Assembly: GCA_964019165.1 (NCBI GenBank)
Contig: OZ025268.1
Location: forward strand, 11,242,359 to 11,306,358
Reading direction: 5' to 3'
DNA length: 64,000 bases
Source of the DNA: Mastigias papua
Lineage: Eukaryota; Cnidaria; Scyphozoa; Rhizostomeae; Mastigiidae
Translations under genes and position numbers: made by a program
Shown here: positions 1 to 12,049 of the stretch, in pieces
How the letters are laid out: every line of letters starts with the position of its first letter
Position numbering within the stretch: the stretch's first letter is position 1
Notes under the pieces: model-generated
What the model was told of the DNA's origin: nothing
The model's database searches: none
Seen by the model: the letters and a program-made list of their open reading frames with translations, nothing else

Positions 1-2630
1 AAAAGAGCTATGATCTCCAACCCCTAAATTTTCTTTACAGTTTGTAGCAAAAATGATTATACCCCACCCTTCAGGCATTACGTAATTTTTGAATAGCCCC
101 ATAAACCACATGCACACTTATAAGAATATAGTCTATAAGAATATCAAAGCTCAAAAGCTTTGAAATTCAAGAACAACTTGAGAATAATGCAATGCAAGGT
201 TCAAGTTTCATTATGTTTTAAATCTGTTTGTATATTTGAGTTTTCTTTAGAAAACAAAATAATTGTGAGCTTCATTTGTGGGATCTCTTAGTCATTATAC
301 TATAATGCGACTCAGCAACTCTTTGGGCAGCTTCTGTTACACACTTCTCATGATAAGAATATAGTCTATGAGTATTAATGCCCAAAATCACTAAAAATTA
401 AGAATGACTTAAGAATATTCTTGAATTCAAAATGAGAAAATTTAAGAATATTGAAGTTCAGCGAAAAACTAGGTATTCTTCTAAAAATGGGCATAAAGAT
501 GAATGGTTAAATTTTTATTTAGAAGATTCACAGAAAATCAGGGAAATATCAATCTTCAGTCACTACTATCAGGGTCAGTTTCATTATACTCATTATTCTC
601 TAGGATTGACGACATTTACCTCTTTGCATTCTGACAATTCCTAATTAGACACTTAAGGGGCTATGGAAGTCTGGTTGAAGATGCAATGGGGCAAAGTAAG
701 CTCTCTGGGTTCCTTCACTGGGCTACATGATTTCATGGTGAGTTTAGAAATTCCTTCCATCCCCGTTTGTTCCATACTCTATGATGCTCGCCTTTGCAAG
801 TATATTGTTATATTTGTAAGTAAATGCCATACTGGTGGTGTAATAATTCGTTTAGACTTAAGGAGTGTGGTACCTTCCAGCGGGGCGCTTCTAGCATACA
901 ATATAATTTATCGTAATTCGCATGATCAACTTCATTTTACATATCTGTTTTAAGTACGCTTTTAACACATTTGTTTGATGTACCAAAGAACATACAATAC
1001 TCGTCTTTTTTATAAGAAAGTTATAGTTCAGTTCAGAGAGTTTAGTTAAGAAAGTTCCAACTGAACTTTTGAAATTCCATTTTTCACATAAGCCCATCAT
1101 CTGTTTAGTTTAATTTGCATAGATTCCCTGTGATTATCCGAGTATTTCAGCTTTATGTTTTTCTACTGCCTATTTGACTTTGCAGCACTGCAGTGTTACA
1201 CAATTTCCAATATTCATGCTAAGCATGTCTCAAAAAAGCTCTAGTACGGAAATCATGGAAAAGGGTAAGAAAGCTTTCAGTATAAGGTTAAAAAGGACTT
1301 TATTTGAAAAAACGTATGCTACTTCCATATGCAGTACTCGCACTACTTTCAGAGCATTTTTAAAGACCATTAAAACTTTCAACTACAGACGAAAATTTAA
1401 AGATGGCTCCTAAGTTAGCTTCTCAATCAGGAATTTTTGTTTGGGATTGAATATCTTTTGCTTGAGGTTGATAGCATGTTGAGATTGCTTGAGGTTGTTG
1501 TAATGTTTGATGCTTGTTCTAGCTTAGTGATAGGACATTACATCAAGCTAATTAATATCACCTAAAATAAGCAAGATAACAGGAACGAAATATATGCTTA
1601 ATTAACTTAATGGCAACTAACATAGCAATCATTTTTATAAAGGTATATATGTATATAGGTCATCAAACACTGTGGTTCTAAATTAAGAGTTAAGCAACTC
1701 ATAAGCAACATTGACACCTATCGAGTTTCATTTGGAAGAATACATAAATGTTCGTATAAAACAATTTTCAATTACTTTGGAGTTCCCATTTAATTCATTT
1801 TGTACTAGCAACAAAAGTCTTCATTGCTTGTAATACATTTTGATAAAGGCGCCGTCAATGACAAAGTAATAATGTATCTGCAATTGTCTACTTACATAGC
1901 TATCGAGCCAATTCAGGCCTACACGATACTACACAAGAGTACAACATACAAGCATGTAACGATGCATAAAAAGGAACATAAATCGGAATAAAATCGTGAA
2001 CGCTTATATTGACAAGTGTAGAACCACAAAAAGCCAATTTGATAAATATACTTCTTGCAAAGTCTGCAATTGTAGTTACTATTCCAAGATCAAATTCTTG
2101 CTTTGAAATGATGGATGGAAGTTGAATTCTTGATCACAAGTGGAAAGGATTTTACTAGGTGTGCTGTCCTCTTTATCTACTTGTTCCAGCTCCACGATTA
2201 ACAGTATATGCCATGGCATTTTAAAATTTTAGGGGACGCTTCTTTGTAGGGGAATTTCTTCCATAAAACTAGGGCATAAGTGTTTAATGGCTTTACTCAT
2301 CTCAGTCATTAGAAGTTGCTCATTCATTTGGTGTATTGTTACAGATCTATCTGTTTCTAGTAAAGTTGCAAATCTAGAAGAAAAGTCTTGATGTGCAATT
2401 CACAATGCCTTCTAGTGTAACTTCTCGATTTTACTATTCATCTTTCTGTTATAGAGCATCCACACTAAAGAGCAGTGTCAGAATTAGCTAGTTGCAATCA
2501 TTAATAGCTTCAATTTATCAGTTTCTAAATTATACTTATCAATTTCTAGTTACAAATACATTCAAAGCTTCATTATGCATTTATTATTTTGCTTTTGTAT
2601 AATAGGTTTGAATTAGTATTCTCGCATACT
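1..2630. other. Intergenic AT-rich DNA, no gene recognised
   Basis: Several short open frames occur here (for example 432-644, 663-953 and 1174-1413 on the plus strand). None resembles a known protein, none has convincing splice sites or partners, and their composition matches the surrounding AT-rich DNA. A short phrase (gataagaatatagtctat, near 121-147 and 351-369) recurs, suggesting an old local duplication. I see nothing else that can be supported. Confidence 0.6.
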
Positions 2631-2639
2631 ACATACTTT

Positions 2640-3219
2640 TTTACAAACTTTAACAATTGATGATGATGAAATACGCTGACATATGTGATGAGACACATAG
2701 TTATGTACCCGTCCTACTGCAAAGGTTAGCTATATGCTTTTCAAAGATTCGTATCAATTAAAACTCCTAAGATTTTCTGCCTCTGCAAGTCTTGAATCAT
2801 AATGTCCCCAATATTTATTAATAACTTTTTAACAATACTCTAACCAATAATCATTAAGTGCATTTCCTTTCGTTTAGCTTCATGCAGTTATTTAAAACCA
2901 ATCAATTACAACTTTTGAGTTATTTTCTAGCCTTGTGATAATATTTTGGATACTCTTATCGCACACATATATGGTTGTATCATCGACATAAATACATATC
3001 TACGTTTGATGATTTGACAGCAGAAGGTCAATGACATAGAAATTGAAGAAGAGAGCCAAACTTTATATTTTTATAGTTTGTATAAGGTCCATTAATCTTA
3101 GCCCTTTGTTGCCGATCTTCCAGATAGCTGTGGACAGCAGTATCATGGCTGAGTCATATGTAAGTAACTTAGCAATCAATCAATCAATCAATCAATCAGT
3201 CAATCACTCAATCAATCAG

Positions 3220-3252
<33 letters not shown>

Positions 3253-3690
3253 GGTCATGTCTAGTACAATCCAAAGCTTTTGAAAGGTCTATAAGAGTAG
3301 CTCCAACCTTCCCACGCATATCGAGATTCATTTTCCTCTGTTTGACTGCTCGGATCAATGCATGTTGGGCATTGTGCCCCTATGAAACCACAGACAGAGA
3401 TGATAAGTACTGAGACATGTATTCAGAGATTTCCTGACCTTAACCCTTTCAAATACTCTGAACACTGATGGGCCTGTAGGTATTGTTGTTTGTTTTATCT
3501 TCATTTTTAAAAATGGAAGTTAGATCTGCTAAGTTTAGCTCATCCAGAAAAGAAAAATGGTCTATTGAATTATTCAAATGGTTTGCAATGGTGCAGAACC
3601 TAGATCAGACTCTGATTTCAGCAAATCTAAAAGATACCAATGATCTTTGGGGATACTCTTAGAAATGGTAGCTTTAGAAGTATATAGTAC
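2640..3690 (-). pseudogene. Decayed non-LTR retrotransposon reverse transcriptase
   Basis: Read on the minus strand, this stretch shows reverse transcriptase landmarks in order but in shifting frames. Near 3480 there is a YRPISVFRVFERV-like block. At about 3400-3280 comes a GHNAQHALIRAVKQRK-like block followed by VGATLIDLSKALDCTRHDL, which matches the family motif DLSKAFDCxxHDLL. Near 3060-2990 is an LFFNFYVIDLL-like segment followed by IYVDDTTIYV, the catalytic YxDD box. Frameshifts and stops separate the blocks, so the copy is dead. A TGAT-type microsatellite has expanded inside it at 3170-3250. It resembles the CR1/jockey-like group; the exact clade cannot be fixed by eye. Confidence 0.75.
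3170..3250. repeat. (AATC)n tetranucleotide microsatellite
   Basis: About twenty tandem copies of AATC (with a few AGTC or ACTC variants) lie within the decayed minus-strand reverse transcriptase. The repeat makes an artificial open frame reading NQSINQSINQS on the plus strand. Confidence 0.95.
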
Positions 3691-6240
3691 AAAGAAGAAT
3701 CATTGCTGTCACTGTTGATGGTTATTATTACACTTTTATGAGAAGATGAGAAGCATGTAGTCAGCTCAACTGTTACTCGCAGAAGTCATGCAAACTGCAG
3801 CCAACTCAGTAAAATTTCATCACCCCAGTTGACAAGGTACGAGCTTATAGCCACAGCGGCGGATATTTTCGACTCTTTAGGGATAGATTTGCTAACTATT
3901 ACAAGATAGACTTGCCGACTATCCATAATTTAATCCCTAGACCCTCCTAAATGGAACTCAAAGCAAATTTAGACTACCATGGCTCTTAAAATTGGTTCTT
4001 ATATTTTCATACCAATTTGGAATTTGAAAATAAGGGTGACGGCCAATAAAGTTGGCATTTTCTTCTGATAACAATTCCAGTTAATTAAGACATTCCATTA
4101 TTATTTCGACACTACCATTATTGACACATTATTGACACAAACGTTGCAGCCCAAGTTTGGGCCATCATCAGTGCTGTTGTCATGAATATCGTATCTATAA
4201 GCTTATGAGAAAAAGTTATATCAAGTTACTTTTAATTAGCTGATGATCTTAACCCAGCAGTTCCTACCAGTACACACTTATGGCAATCCCACTGATAAGA
4301 ACCTAGCAAAAAATTTTAGCTCAAATAGGTACCTATGTGATGGAGGCTTGAAATTTCAACCTAGTAGGTTCTCAATCCCTGGTCTTATACGAGAGTTATT
4401 ACTGTATACTGAAATGCGGCTCATTTACTTCGTGGGCGCATTTGCTTCCTGGCTGGTCCACCTAAAACTTGGTAATTTACAAGCAAAAGAAATTAGAGAA
4501 CGATGATGAACAGGTGTCCCAGCCTCTGCAATCCCGAAGTCTTGAGACCTCAAAGTTTAACTTGAAAATACCTTGAGAGTTATGTCCCAAATTGTGACCG
4601 TGTGATCTTAAAGTATGAGCTGAAAGTCAAACCGCGAATCTCAAGAGCAAACCGTGAGAGTTGGAAGGTCCACAGCTATTGGCGTAAGCATGACTACTAT
4701 CCATTCAGAACAAGTCCCGTGTCATTAGACAAAGATTTACGAAGAAGCACGCAAAAGCAATCTGAAAAAGCACTTAGAAGGGGGTAGTGTGACAGTTGCA
4801 TGAGTATTATTCATACTCTAACCTAATGAGTGGCATAAATAATTTAACTATCACATTGTTCGAAAGAATAAAGTATATAATTAGATCTAGATTTAGACCT
4901 TAAGATCCAGCTTTTGTTTTGCGAAGCAGCTGCCTCTCATAATCACATGCATCCATTGAGATATCGAATATTCAAACTGTTTATCTAACCATGGGATATA
5001 CCTTATTCATGGGATATGCCTCGCTCAGGACAAATAAATTTTCAGCAGAATACATGATTAACATCTGTGGTCATCCTCTGAACTGCGCCCAAACACTGCC
5101 GCAGAATGGATATTTTTATATTACAACATGCACATTACACGCTATTTATATGAAAATAGCATATAAGAAGCTTGAGACTCAAATAAAGCATAAATTAAGA
5201 AGCTTGATGACTAGAACGACGACAAAAACATATTAAAAACCTTCAGAAACTTTGAAACAGACAATAGATCTTATTATCGTTATTCATGGTGGATAAATGA
5301 CAAAATTATTAAATTAAGATGTATTTAAGAAACATAGACAGGATGATCTTCAAAAACAAACTTGAAAAAATCGATTTTTTCCCTCAAGAGGCCTTTTTAT
5401 TTTACTGGACACAAACTCGTACTTTATGATAATTCAATTAATACATATTTAAGCAATTTGAGTTGGTTCATGAACAGTGAAGTATTGAATTCCGATTCAT
5501 CGACTCACAGTTGTCTCGTGTAGGTTGTTGCAGTTGTTGTCGCAAACTCCATCAAATTTTAAGAGAAATTTCAGAACAATTATGGCTAGATTTTACAAAA
5601 TGCTAGCCATGGTATGACATCATGCTTCTGAGGATTTTACTGGCACAAACATACTTCAATGTTCTTAAAATCCTGCAGCAAAATCTCAGAAAAACATGTG
5701 AATAAAGAAATAACCTAATGCATTCCAATTATTGAGACTAATTTATTATAAATTGAAATGTTAGTTATTGCTTGGTGCCAAATTTGACTTGACTGATCCT
5801 TCATGAGCAGAAATAAATATATTCTTGTTATGCATGTTATTTTTGTTCAAGTCCCTATGGTGGCCAAAAGGTTAACAAATCCTAATAGCCACAAAGGAAA
5901 TGTAAAGATTAATATGAAGAGAAAATCTGATTCAGAGGACTTTTGATAATTCCTGACTATAGCCTCTTTAAGAGATATTTTCAAAGAGGAAAAGAAATGC
6001 TAATGAACAATAAACTCATTAAGATTACAGAATTGAGTGCATAATATCAAAATTTAAAAATGGGCAAAAACTACACTAATAATGTCTAAGGTAAAAAGTT
6101 GCACAAAGTTCATGGTCTTAAATTTTCCTTTTAGTCAGGAGCTCAATAGTGCTTCAAAGTATCCTTTTTGCAAACCTACTTTAGGTTTTAATACTAAATT
6201 CTCATTAGTCACCAAAACAAAAATCTGTTCACATACAGCA
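3690..6240. other. Intergenic DNA downstream of UNC45, no gene recognised
   Basis: Plus-strand frames at 4243-4506, 4602-4787 and 4991-5236 have no recognisable similarity and no splice context. The stretch 3850-3925 is a partial, inverted copy of the short element at 43102-43296 (shared core TATGGATAGTCGGCAA). On the minus strand a TTTATT on plus at 5742-5747 (AATAAA) could be a distal poly(A) signal for UNC45. Nothing else can be supported. Confidence 0.5.
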
Positions 6241-6289
6241 TACCATTTCTAAACTTTGATCATGCCCCTGAAGACCCATTGCCTACAGC

Positions 6290-6295
6290 TTTATT
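6290..6295 (-). promoter_or_regulatory. AATAAA hexamer overlapping the UNC45 stop codon
   Basis: On the minus strand the last codons read AAC AAA TAA A, so a canonical poly(A) hexamer covers the stop. Cleavage 10-30 bases downstream would give a 3' UTR of almost nothing. It may be chance; another AATAAA lies about 550 bases further on (5742-5747). Confidence 0.35.
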
Positions 6296-9146
6296 TGTTT
6301 TCTTTTATAAGATTCCACCCCTGTGCTGCTTTCAGTCCCCTCTCTGCATGCTCTTTGATTGCCAACTTTTCTTCTCCATCTGCATGCATTAGAGCCAAAA
6401 GTATTTCAAAAACATCTCCTGCTATCAATAGTTCTGCAACTTCTTTTGAACTCTCTAGCATATTTGCTACAACAAAAACAGCTCTGTGTTGAACTTCTAT
6501 ATCTTCCAGTACAAGAATCTGCTTTAGAATCTCAACTGTGGTCTTAAATGTTGTTAACTTCTCACATATCTTTTCATTGGCTGACAATATGGCTAAAGCC
6601 CCTGTAGCAGCTTTCATTAACTTTGGGTATTCAATTTCACCACAGAACAATACTAAGAGTTTTAATCTTTCAGTCTTTGAGTTTTCATCTAAATAAAGAC
6701 TGACAACATCCTCAGACATTGTCATATTGCACATACATTCAGTTGCAGCCTGGCGTAATAGTTCATGCTCTTCAAACATGAAAGTTTCAATTGCAGTTAT
6801 TCCCTTTTCTTTGATAATTCTCTTTCTTACATCATCACTGATTTGTGCTAGATTTGTCAGAGCCATCAGTGACTCAAACTGCTGCAGTCCATTTTTGTCA
6901 GGTCCTAAAAGCCTGATTAATGGTCTCACCACCTCTAGGCACCTTTGACCAGGAAAAGCAAGAGTTGGGTTTGTTGTTATCCCAATCTTTGCTATTGCCT
7001 GAGCAGCATAGTCCTTCCCAACTTCTGTACCTGAAAGGGCCAGTGGAATAAGTGTTTTTCCACCACCTTGCTGAACAATTATTCCTCTGTTCTCTTGCTC
7101 TGAAACAATAGCATGGAATATCCTTGCAATTGATTCCTTACTACTATCACTTTCAATTTTTGCAGCAATATGAACAAGAGCAGTAGTAACTCCAGAATGC
7201 ACTAGAATATTAATCCGCTTCTTAACATACTCAGGGCCATCTTTTTCACTCATCTTTGGTATATTGTGCTGAGCATACTCTGCCAATTTCTCCAGTTCTT
7301 CATTCCTCTCTGGTTTATCAAAGCTATTTGTGAGGTTGACAAGGCAGTTACAGATACCATAAACTGATGTACTATCTCCAGTCCTTCCAACTTCCAGTAG
7401 GGCCTCCATTGCTTTCTTGTCAGCTATAATCTCTTCTTTAATATCAGCACTCATAGTTAAAAATGCAATTGCCTCCACAGCTAACTTCCTTGATGTTTCA
7501 GTTTCACCTCTTGCTAGCAGGAATTCAATGCCTGCTCTATATAGTTGCATTAATCCATCTTCAGAGAGATATTGTTCCTTGATATTGCCAGCACCAGCCA
7601 TACCAACTTTGCTCATGCATACTAGTCCTCTAACTCTCAGGCTATTATCAGTTGACTTAAATAATGACTTCAGTATTCCCATGCCTTCTGTTCTTAATGA
7701 AGTACAAGTCTTCTTGATACTGGCTGCATAAGCAAGTGCCTCTGCAGCCATGACTTTTACTTCCAACTCATCAGATTCTGCCAAATGTAATAGCCTTTTC
7801 AAAACAGAATCATTAGAAAATATCTCTTCTCCAGTTTCAATGGATGCCTCTAATATTGCTATTAAGCTAGTAAGGCCCTTAACATTTTCTGACAGTTTAT
7901 ACTCATCAAAAAACTTCAATACAACTGCTGTGGCATCTTTCTTGAATTGTCCTTTTTGCTTATCATATGCTTGCAGGTGATTGAACATATTTGATAGTGC
8001 AATGGCTACATGAGTATAAGTAGTCTCTGTCACATCAAACAGAGGCTTCCCTTTTGCACATAAAGTTCCTGAACAAGCTGAAACCTGTAGCAAACTTTTC
8101 ACACCATGGTTCTCTAAAACAAATTCAGCAATTGCTTTATGCAATGGCAATAGTTTGATCAATGCATCAATTACACAGTCCCTTGCAGCTGCTGATAAGT
8201 GTGGGTTAGTAAAGTTCCCAACAATAGAAATCATCAACTCTTTGTATTCATTTATGCCTTCCAGAAATGCTTTGATGGCCTCATTGTTGTTATTTCTTTT
8301 AACCCACTTTTCTGAATCTTCTAAGGCCAGTGGATACAGCTGCCTTGCTTTGGCTACCAAAGATGTTATCACTTCCATTACAACAGAAAGCAAGTTGGAT
8401 ACAACATCGATATTGGTGGTGAACTTTCCCAAACTTGATCTTAGCTCACTTACTGGTAATAGCTGCATCATTGCCAATGACCTTCCATAATTCTCTTTGC
8501 ACAATCCATGAACCATTTTCAGAAAAGACACTACATCGCTTGCATTGTCACAAAATATCAATGGTTTTAGTCGATTCAGTGCTTGTGTTTCATACATCAC
8601 AATACTCCCTGCTGATTGATGGGCCAAGATTGTTAGATTATTGAGTGCTTGATTTCGTTTTTCCTTATCTGAATTCGGATTCAAAATAATGCCAATCATT
8701 TCATTAACCATCCCTTCTGTCGTTTGTGTTTTGCCTACTTTCGACTGAATTGATGTGGATATTCTTCTAAGAATTTCCTTCAAGGCTGTATTCTTTGGTT
8801 CAATTTGATAGGCAGACTTTGCATCTTTCATAGCGTCCTCAAGTCTGTTTAGCTTTTCATATGCTTGAGCTCTTCTGAAGAGGGCTTTTGGGTCATTACT
8901 CACAAGTTCTAACGACTTTGTGGAGTCCTTTGCCGCATCTTCGTACATTTCCTTCTTCAGATGACAAGCAGCCCTGTTTTTGTAGAGAACAGCTAATTCG
9001 TTTCTGATTTCTGAAAGGCATAGGTCTTCACAGGCTTTGATCGCTTGGGTGTAATAAGTCACTGCCTCTTCATACTGGCCTTGTTTAAAATGAGTATTCC
9101 CTTGTTCTTTCAATTTAATATGAGCATTCGAATCGTTAATCGTCAT
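6291..9146 (-). CDS. UNC45: UNC45 myosin co-chaperone, intronless, complete
   Basis: Predicted 951-residue protein in a single uninterrupted frame; animal UNC45 proteins are usually about 930-950 residues, so the length is complete. UNC45 brings Hsp90 to myosin heads and helps fold and assemble myosin in the cytosol. Residues about 6-115 form three TPR repeats. The residues that clamp the Hsp90 tail are present (K13, N17, N57, K87, R91). The remainder is armadillo-type helical repeats ending in the UCS myosin-binding domain (about residues 530-940), with typical segments such as GQRCLEVVRPLIRLLGPD and FESLMALTNLAQ. The start is the first ATG, directly after an in-frame non-coding leader, and places TPR1 at the expected distance. 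No intron is present, which is unusual beside its intron-rich neighbours and may mean retroposition or intron loss. The stop TAA lies inside an AATAAA hexamer (6290-6295). Confidence 0.95.
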   Translation of the reverse strand: MTINDSNAHIKLKEQGNTHFKQGQYEEAVTYYTQAIKACEDLCLSEIRNELAVLYKNRAACHLKKEMYEDAAKDSTKSLELVSNDPKALFRRAQAYEKLNRLEDAMKDAKSAYQIEPKNTALKEILRRISTSIQSKVGKTQTTEGMVNEMIGIILNPNSDKEKRNQALNNLTILAHQSAGSIVMYETQALNRLKPLIFCDNASDVVSFLKMVHGLCKENYGRSLAMMQLLPVSELRSSLGKFTTNIDVVSNLLSVVMEVITSLVAKARQLYPLALEDSEKWVKRNNNNEAIKAFLEGINEYKELMISIVGNFTNPHLSAAARDCVIDALIKLLPLHKAIAEFVLENHGVKSLLQVSACSGTLCAKGKPLFDVTETTYTHVAIALSNMFNHLQAYDKQKGQFKKDATAVVLKFFDEYKLSENVKGLTSLIAILEASIETGEEIFSNDSVLKRLLHLAESDELEVKVMAAEALAYAASIKKTCTSLRTEGMGILKSLFKSTDNSLRVRGLVCMSKVGMAGAGNIKEQYLSEDGLMQLYRAGIEFLLARGETETSRKLAVEAIAFLTMSADIKEEIIADKKAMEALLEVGRTGDSTSVYGICNCLVNLTNSFDKPERNEELEKLAEYAQHNIPKMSEKDGPEYVKKRINILVHSGVTTALVHIAAKIESDSSKESIARIFHAIVSEQENRGIIVQQGGGKTLIPLALSGTEVGKDYAAQAIAKIGITTNPTLAFPGQRCLEVVRPLIRLLGPDKNGLQQFESLMALTNLAQISDDVRKRIIKEKGITAIETFMFEEHELLRQAATECMCNMTMSEDVVSLYLDENSKTERLKLLVLFCGEIEYPKLMKAATGALAILSANEKICEKLTTFKTTVEILKQILVLEDIEVQHRAVFVVANMLESSKEVAELLIAGDVFEILLALMHADGEEKLAIKEHAERGLKAAQGWNLIKENK

Positions 9147-9368
9147 TTTACAACAAATCTAGAACACGATTGAAGACGACAAGGCTCCAGATGGCCCACA
9201 CAACTTCTTGCTTTGTTGGTTATGTTTTAAAAATACTTAGGCCGGAAATTGAACTAAACAAGATCAAGATGTTGTTGTTGATTAAAGGCCTCTGATTGGC
9301 CACTGCAAAAGCCAACACTGTCCCTTTTTGAGAGATTTTATTCACACAAATGCATATTGATTGGAGGA

Positions 9369-9490
9369 TACGGTATTTCCTCGAAAGTAAGCCGAACTTC
9401 GAAAATAAGCTGATTCAAAAACATGCCAAGATATTTTAGTAAATGCAATAGAAATAAGCCGACCTCGAGAATAAGTCTAGAGGATGAAAA
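9369..9490. mobile_element. Half of a short inverted-repeat element
   Basis: The stretch begins TACGGTATTTCCTCGAAAG and continues with repeated AATAAGCcga-type phrases. The same style of terminus (TACSGTAAATCCTCGAA) is seen in the complete element at 54427-54716. No matching right end is visible, so it is a fragment. Confidence 0.45.
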
Positions 9491-9519
9491 GATGTAAAAG
9501 ACGATAATGACAAATTTAC

Positions 9520-10710
9520 TTGAGAAAATTGTCACTGAAGGTCAGCAATATCCTAACGAGCTGTGAGGCTGCTTTTCGCAAACTACACTCCACATTAACA
9601 TCCCTGGTAAGCAGCACAGATCACTGGCAGGAAAATATTGATAACAACAAAATGAACCTTACCATATTTTTAGATTTAAGAAAAGCTTTTGACACTGTGG
9701 ACCATAACATACTTATAAAGGAACCCAACTCTTACAAGACTGCAGACAGACCTGGAGATTGGTTCTAATGTTATATAAAAACAGAACCCAGTTTTGTACT
9801 TTGAATGGGAACAAGTCAAAATCGAAGAAATTCACATGCGGTATACCTCAGGGCTCTTGTTCTGGCCCCCGCTTATTTATTAAATTTACTTCAATGACTT
9901 TGAAAATAGCCTGCGATATTCAAGAGCTAGCATCTATGCAGACGACACAAATTTGACAGTTGCATCTAATGACATAAAAAGATTGACAGATGATGCAAGG
10001 CAAGAGATACTAAATCTTTCTGGATGGAGGAGAATTAACAAACTCAGCCTGAACCCTGAAAAGCAAAATACCCCAGCCTCCCCGAAAGCCTAGTGCTTAA
10101 TAACCAGAGCATAAAAAGAGTAACGCAAACGAAGTCCCTTGGATTGATTGTTGAAGGAAACCTTTCATGGGAAGGTCAATTCAACAGTACAAAATTTACT
10201 CTATGATTTGGCATTAAAGAGATTGAAAAATATAATACAACAATCACAACTATGCATGGTCTATTATGCATAGTAGAGAGTCAATTGCGCTATGGTGATG
10301 TTGTTTGGGGCAGTTTGTCGAAAACAAAGCTGGCTGCCCTGCAGAGACTCCAAACACAGACTCTCAAAATAATCAAGAACGCCAAAATTAAAGATACTTG
10401 GTCATGTCCTGGGATGAGTGTAGAAAGCATAATTTGTTTTGATAGGAATATTATGACCCATAAAATCATACAGAAGCTCTGCCCCGAAAGCTTTCTAGAA
10501 AAGGACAAACCAAGATCTAGTTTCTCAGCTTACAATACAAGAAGTACCCTAAGCCTCCAGATCCCTAAGCATAGGACTGAGCACTATAAAAAAAGCTTTC
10601 ACTGCTCGGTTCTTAAGGACTGGAATAATACGCCTATTAATAAACGTGAGCTGCCAACAATAAATACCCTTAAAAAGCAACTGAAATTGTATATGAAGAG
10701 CAAGACATGA
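9520..10710 (+). pseudogene. CR1/L2-like LINE reverse transcriptase, frameshifted
   Basis: Frame 9520-9768 contains LTIFLDLRKAFDTVDHNIL, the reverse transcriptase block holding the first catalytic aspartate. The frame shifts into 9759-9956 with CGIPQGSCSGPRLF, then shifts again so that IYADDTNLTV (the catalytic YADD box) appears near 9930-9960. Frame 10252-10710 gives the C-terminal thumb and tail (SQLRYGDVVWG, LQRLQTQTLKII, DWNNTPINKRELPT). At least two frameshifts and a missing N-terminus, including the endonuclease, make it non-functional. Confidence 0.85.
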
Positions 10711-10739
10711 ATAAACACTGCCCCATGGAAGAGCAGTTC

Positions 10740-11390
10740 TACAATAAATAGGTTTTTCTTGCAGGTTTTTCTGATGATGAAACGAAGCTGGTCTTTATTT
10801 ATATCTAAATCTTTATACATACCAATAAAAGAATCAGCAGAATGACCGAAAATGCTAAGACAGCTAACAGACAGATTTACAAATTGAGTAAGATAAAATT
10901 GAGAGCTCAATGTTTGAAGGAGCTATTGGTACATTTTTCATTCCCTTTGTGAATTAATATTCGAATTTGTTTCAAAACCCATTGTTAATTCGAGTGCAAA
11001 GAGTTTTCGATCTGCAGTGACAAGACGAAGATCTGGACGGAGCGCACCACCAGTAATTATGCAAGGAGAGAAAGCCTGGTAAGTTAACGTTGGCACTAAA
11101 CTGCAATGCTGAATTATGACGCCATGTACAACGTCATTCATCATGATAAGTTTTGGAGCCTGCAACGGCATGTAATAAATTTTCAGGACGAAAGCAGAAG
11201 GAACGATCGGAAGTTTGGCTAAGACTCCATCTAGAAAGATTGATACGAATTGCTAATGAGTTATTCAAATGCTTAACAGTGGAATTAAAGATGTTACGTG
11301 GCATGATGCTTTGAACAGTGGACCAGACAGAGTTTGCCATTTTGAGGGAGTTATCAAGTAGAAAAGACAAACACCCTTTCAAAGTTATTC
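10740..11390 (-). pseudogene. Retroelement C-terminus with a decayed endonuclease-like domain
   Basis: Three minus-strand frames follow one another: 11382-11134 (NIFNSTVKHLNNSLA, SRWSLSQTSDRSFCFRPENL), 11171-10938 (ITGGALRPDLRLVTADRK followed by LFALELTMGFETN) and 10910-10599 (QFVNLSVSCLSIFGHSADSF). I recognise this order as the C-terminal part of a dispersed invertebrate retroelement. A Cys/His cluster precedes an RPD...ELT motif, reminiscent of the restriction-like endonuclease of R2/NeSL-type LINEs. Two of the expected cluster cysteines are replaced (R before SFC, S after HAVAG) and the frame is broken, so it is dead. It lies back to back with the preceding LINE. The class assignment is inference. 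Confidence 0.55.
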
Positions 11391-12049
11391 CTTTTTTATG
11401 TCATAAGAGGTATGAATCACGAACAAATTTACACTGATTTACAGGGTTCAACGATAATACCTGGAAGTAAATAATCTCTGGCAGTGACATAGGAGGACCC
11501 ACCATGGTTGGATCCGACAGCGACAGAAAGTTTTCAAACTTTGCCCTCTAGAATGAATTAAAATCTATCGCCAAATTATAATTTGATTTGACAAAATGAT
11601 AGAGTGGTTAGGCACAGATCTAAGAAAAATATTGCTGGAGACCACCATTCCAACTGATATTCCATTACTAAGAATGTCATATCGACGCAAGCCACCCTGT
11701 ACAAACGAAGACTGTCCCCTCTGACGCCACCCCTGTTGACATGACCTCTCGCGAGCACTGAGTTTAGTCTTTGGGAAGCAAAATGTGTCTGGGGGATGAA
11801 ATGAATGGTCGGACGAAGAAATTTCGTCAGGGGTTTGTGAAGTGCATGGACAAGATGAAACTTAAACATTTAATTCAGAATCCTTCACTGACAAGCCTGC
11901 GACTCCGTATTACCTGTTCGCTCTTCATTAGGTCTAGTATAAAACACAACTACGAAATATTTTGAAATCTAGGGCTTGTTGGAATTTTTCAGTCTTTCAC
12001 TATGGTAGACTTAGTACATTCTGTATTCATAAAGCGAGCACGGAGACAT

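Noticed and set aside
3043..3264. Open frame with repeated NQSI units.
   Set aside because: It is the AATC microsatellite in the antisense strand of a dead reverse transcriptase.
6727..8644. Several plus-strand open frames opposite UNC45.
   Set aside because: They are antisense shadows of a long, conserved coding frame and have no similarity of their own.
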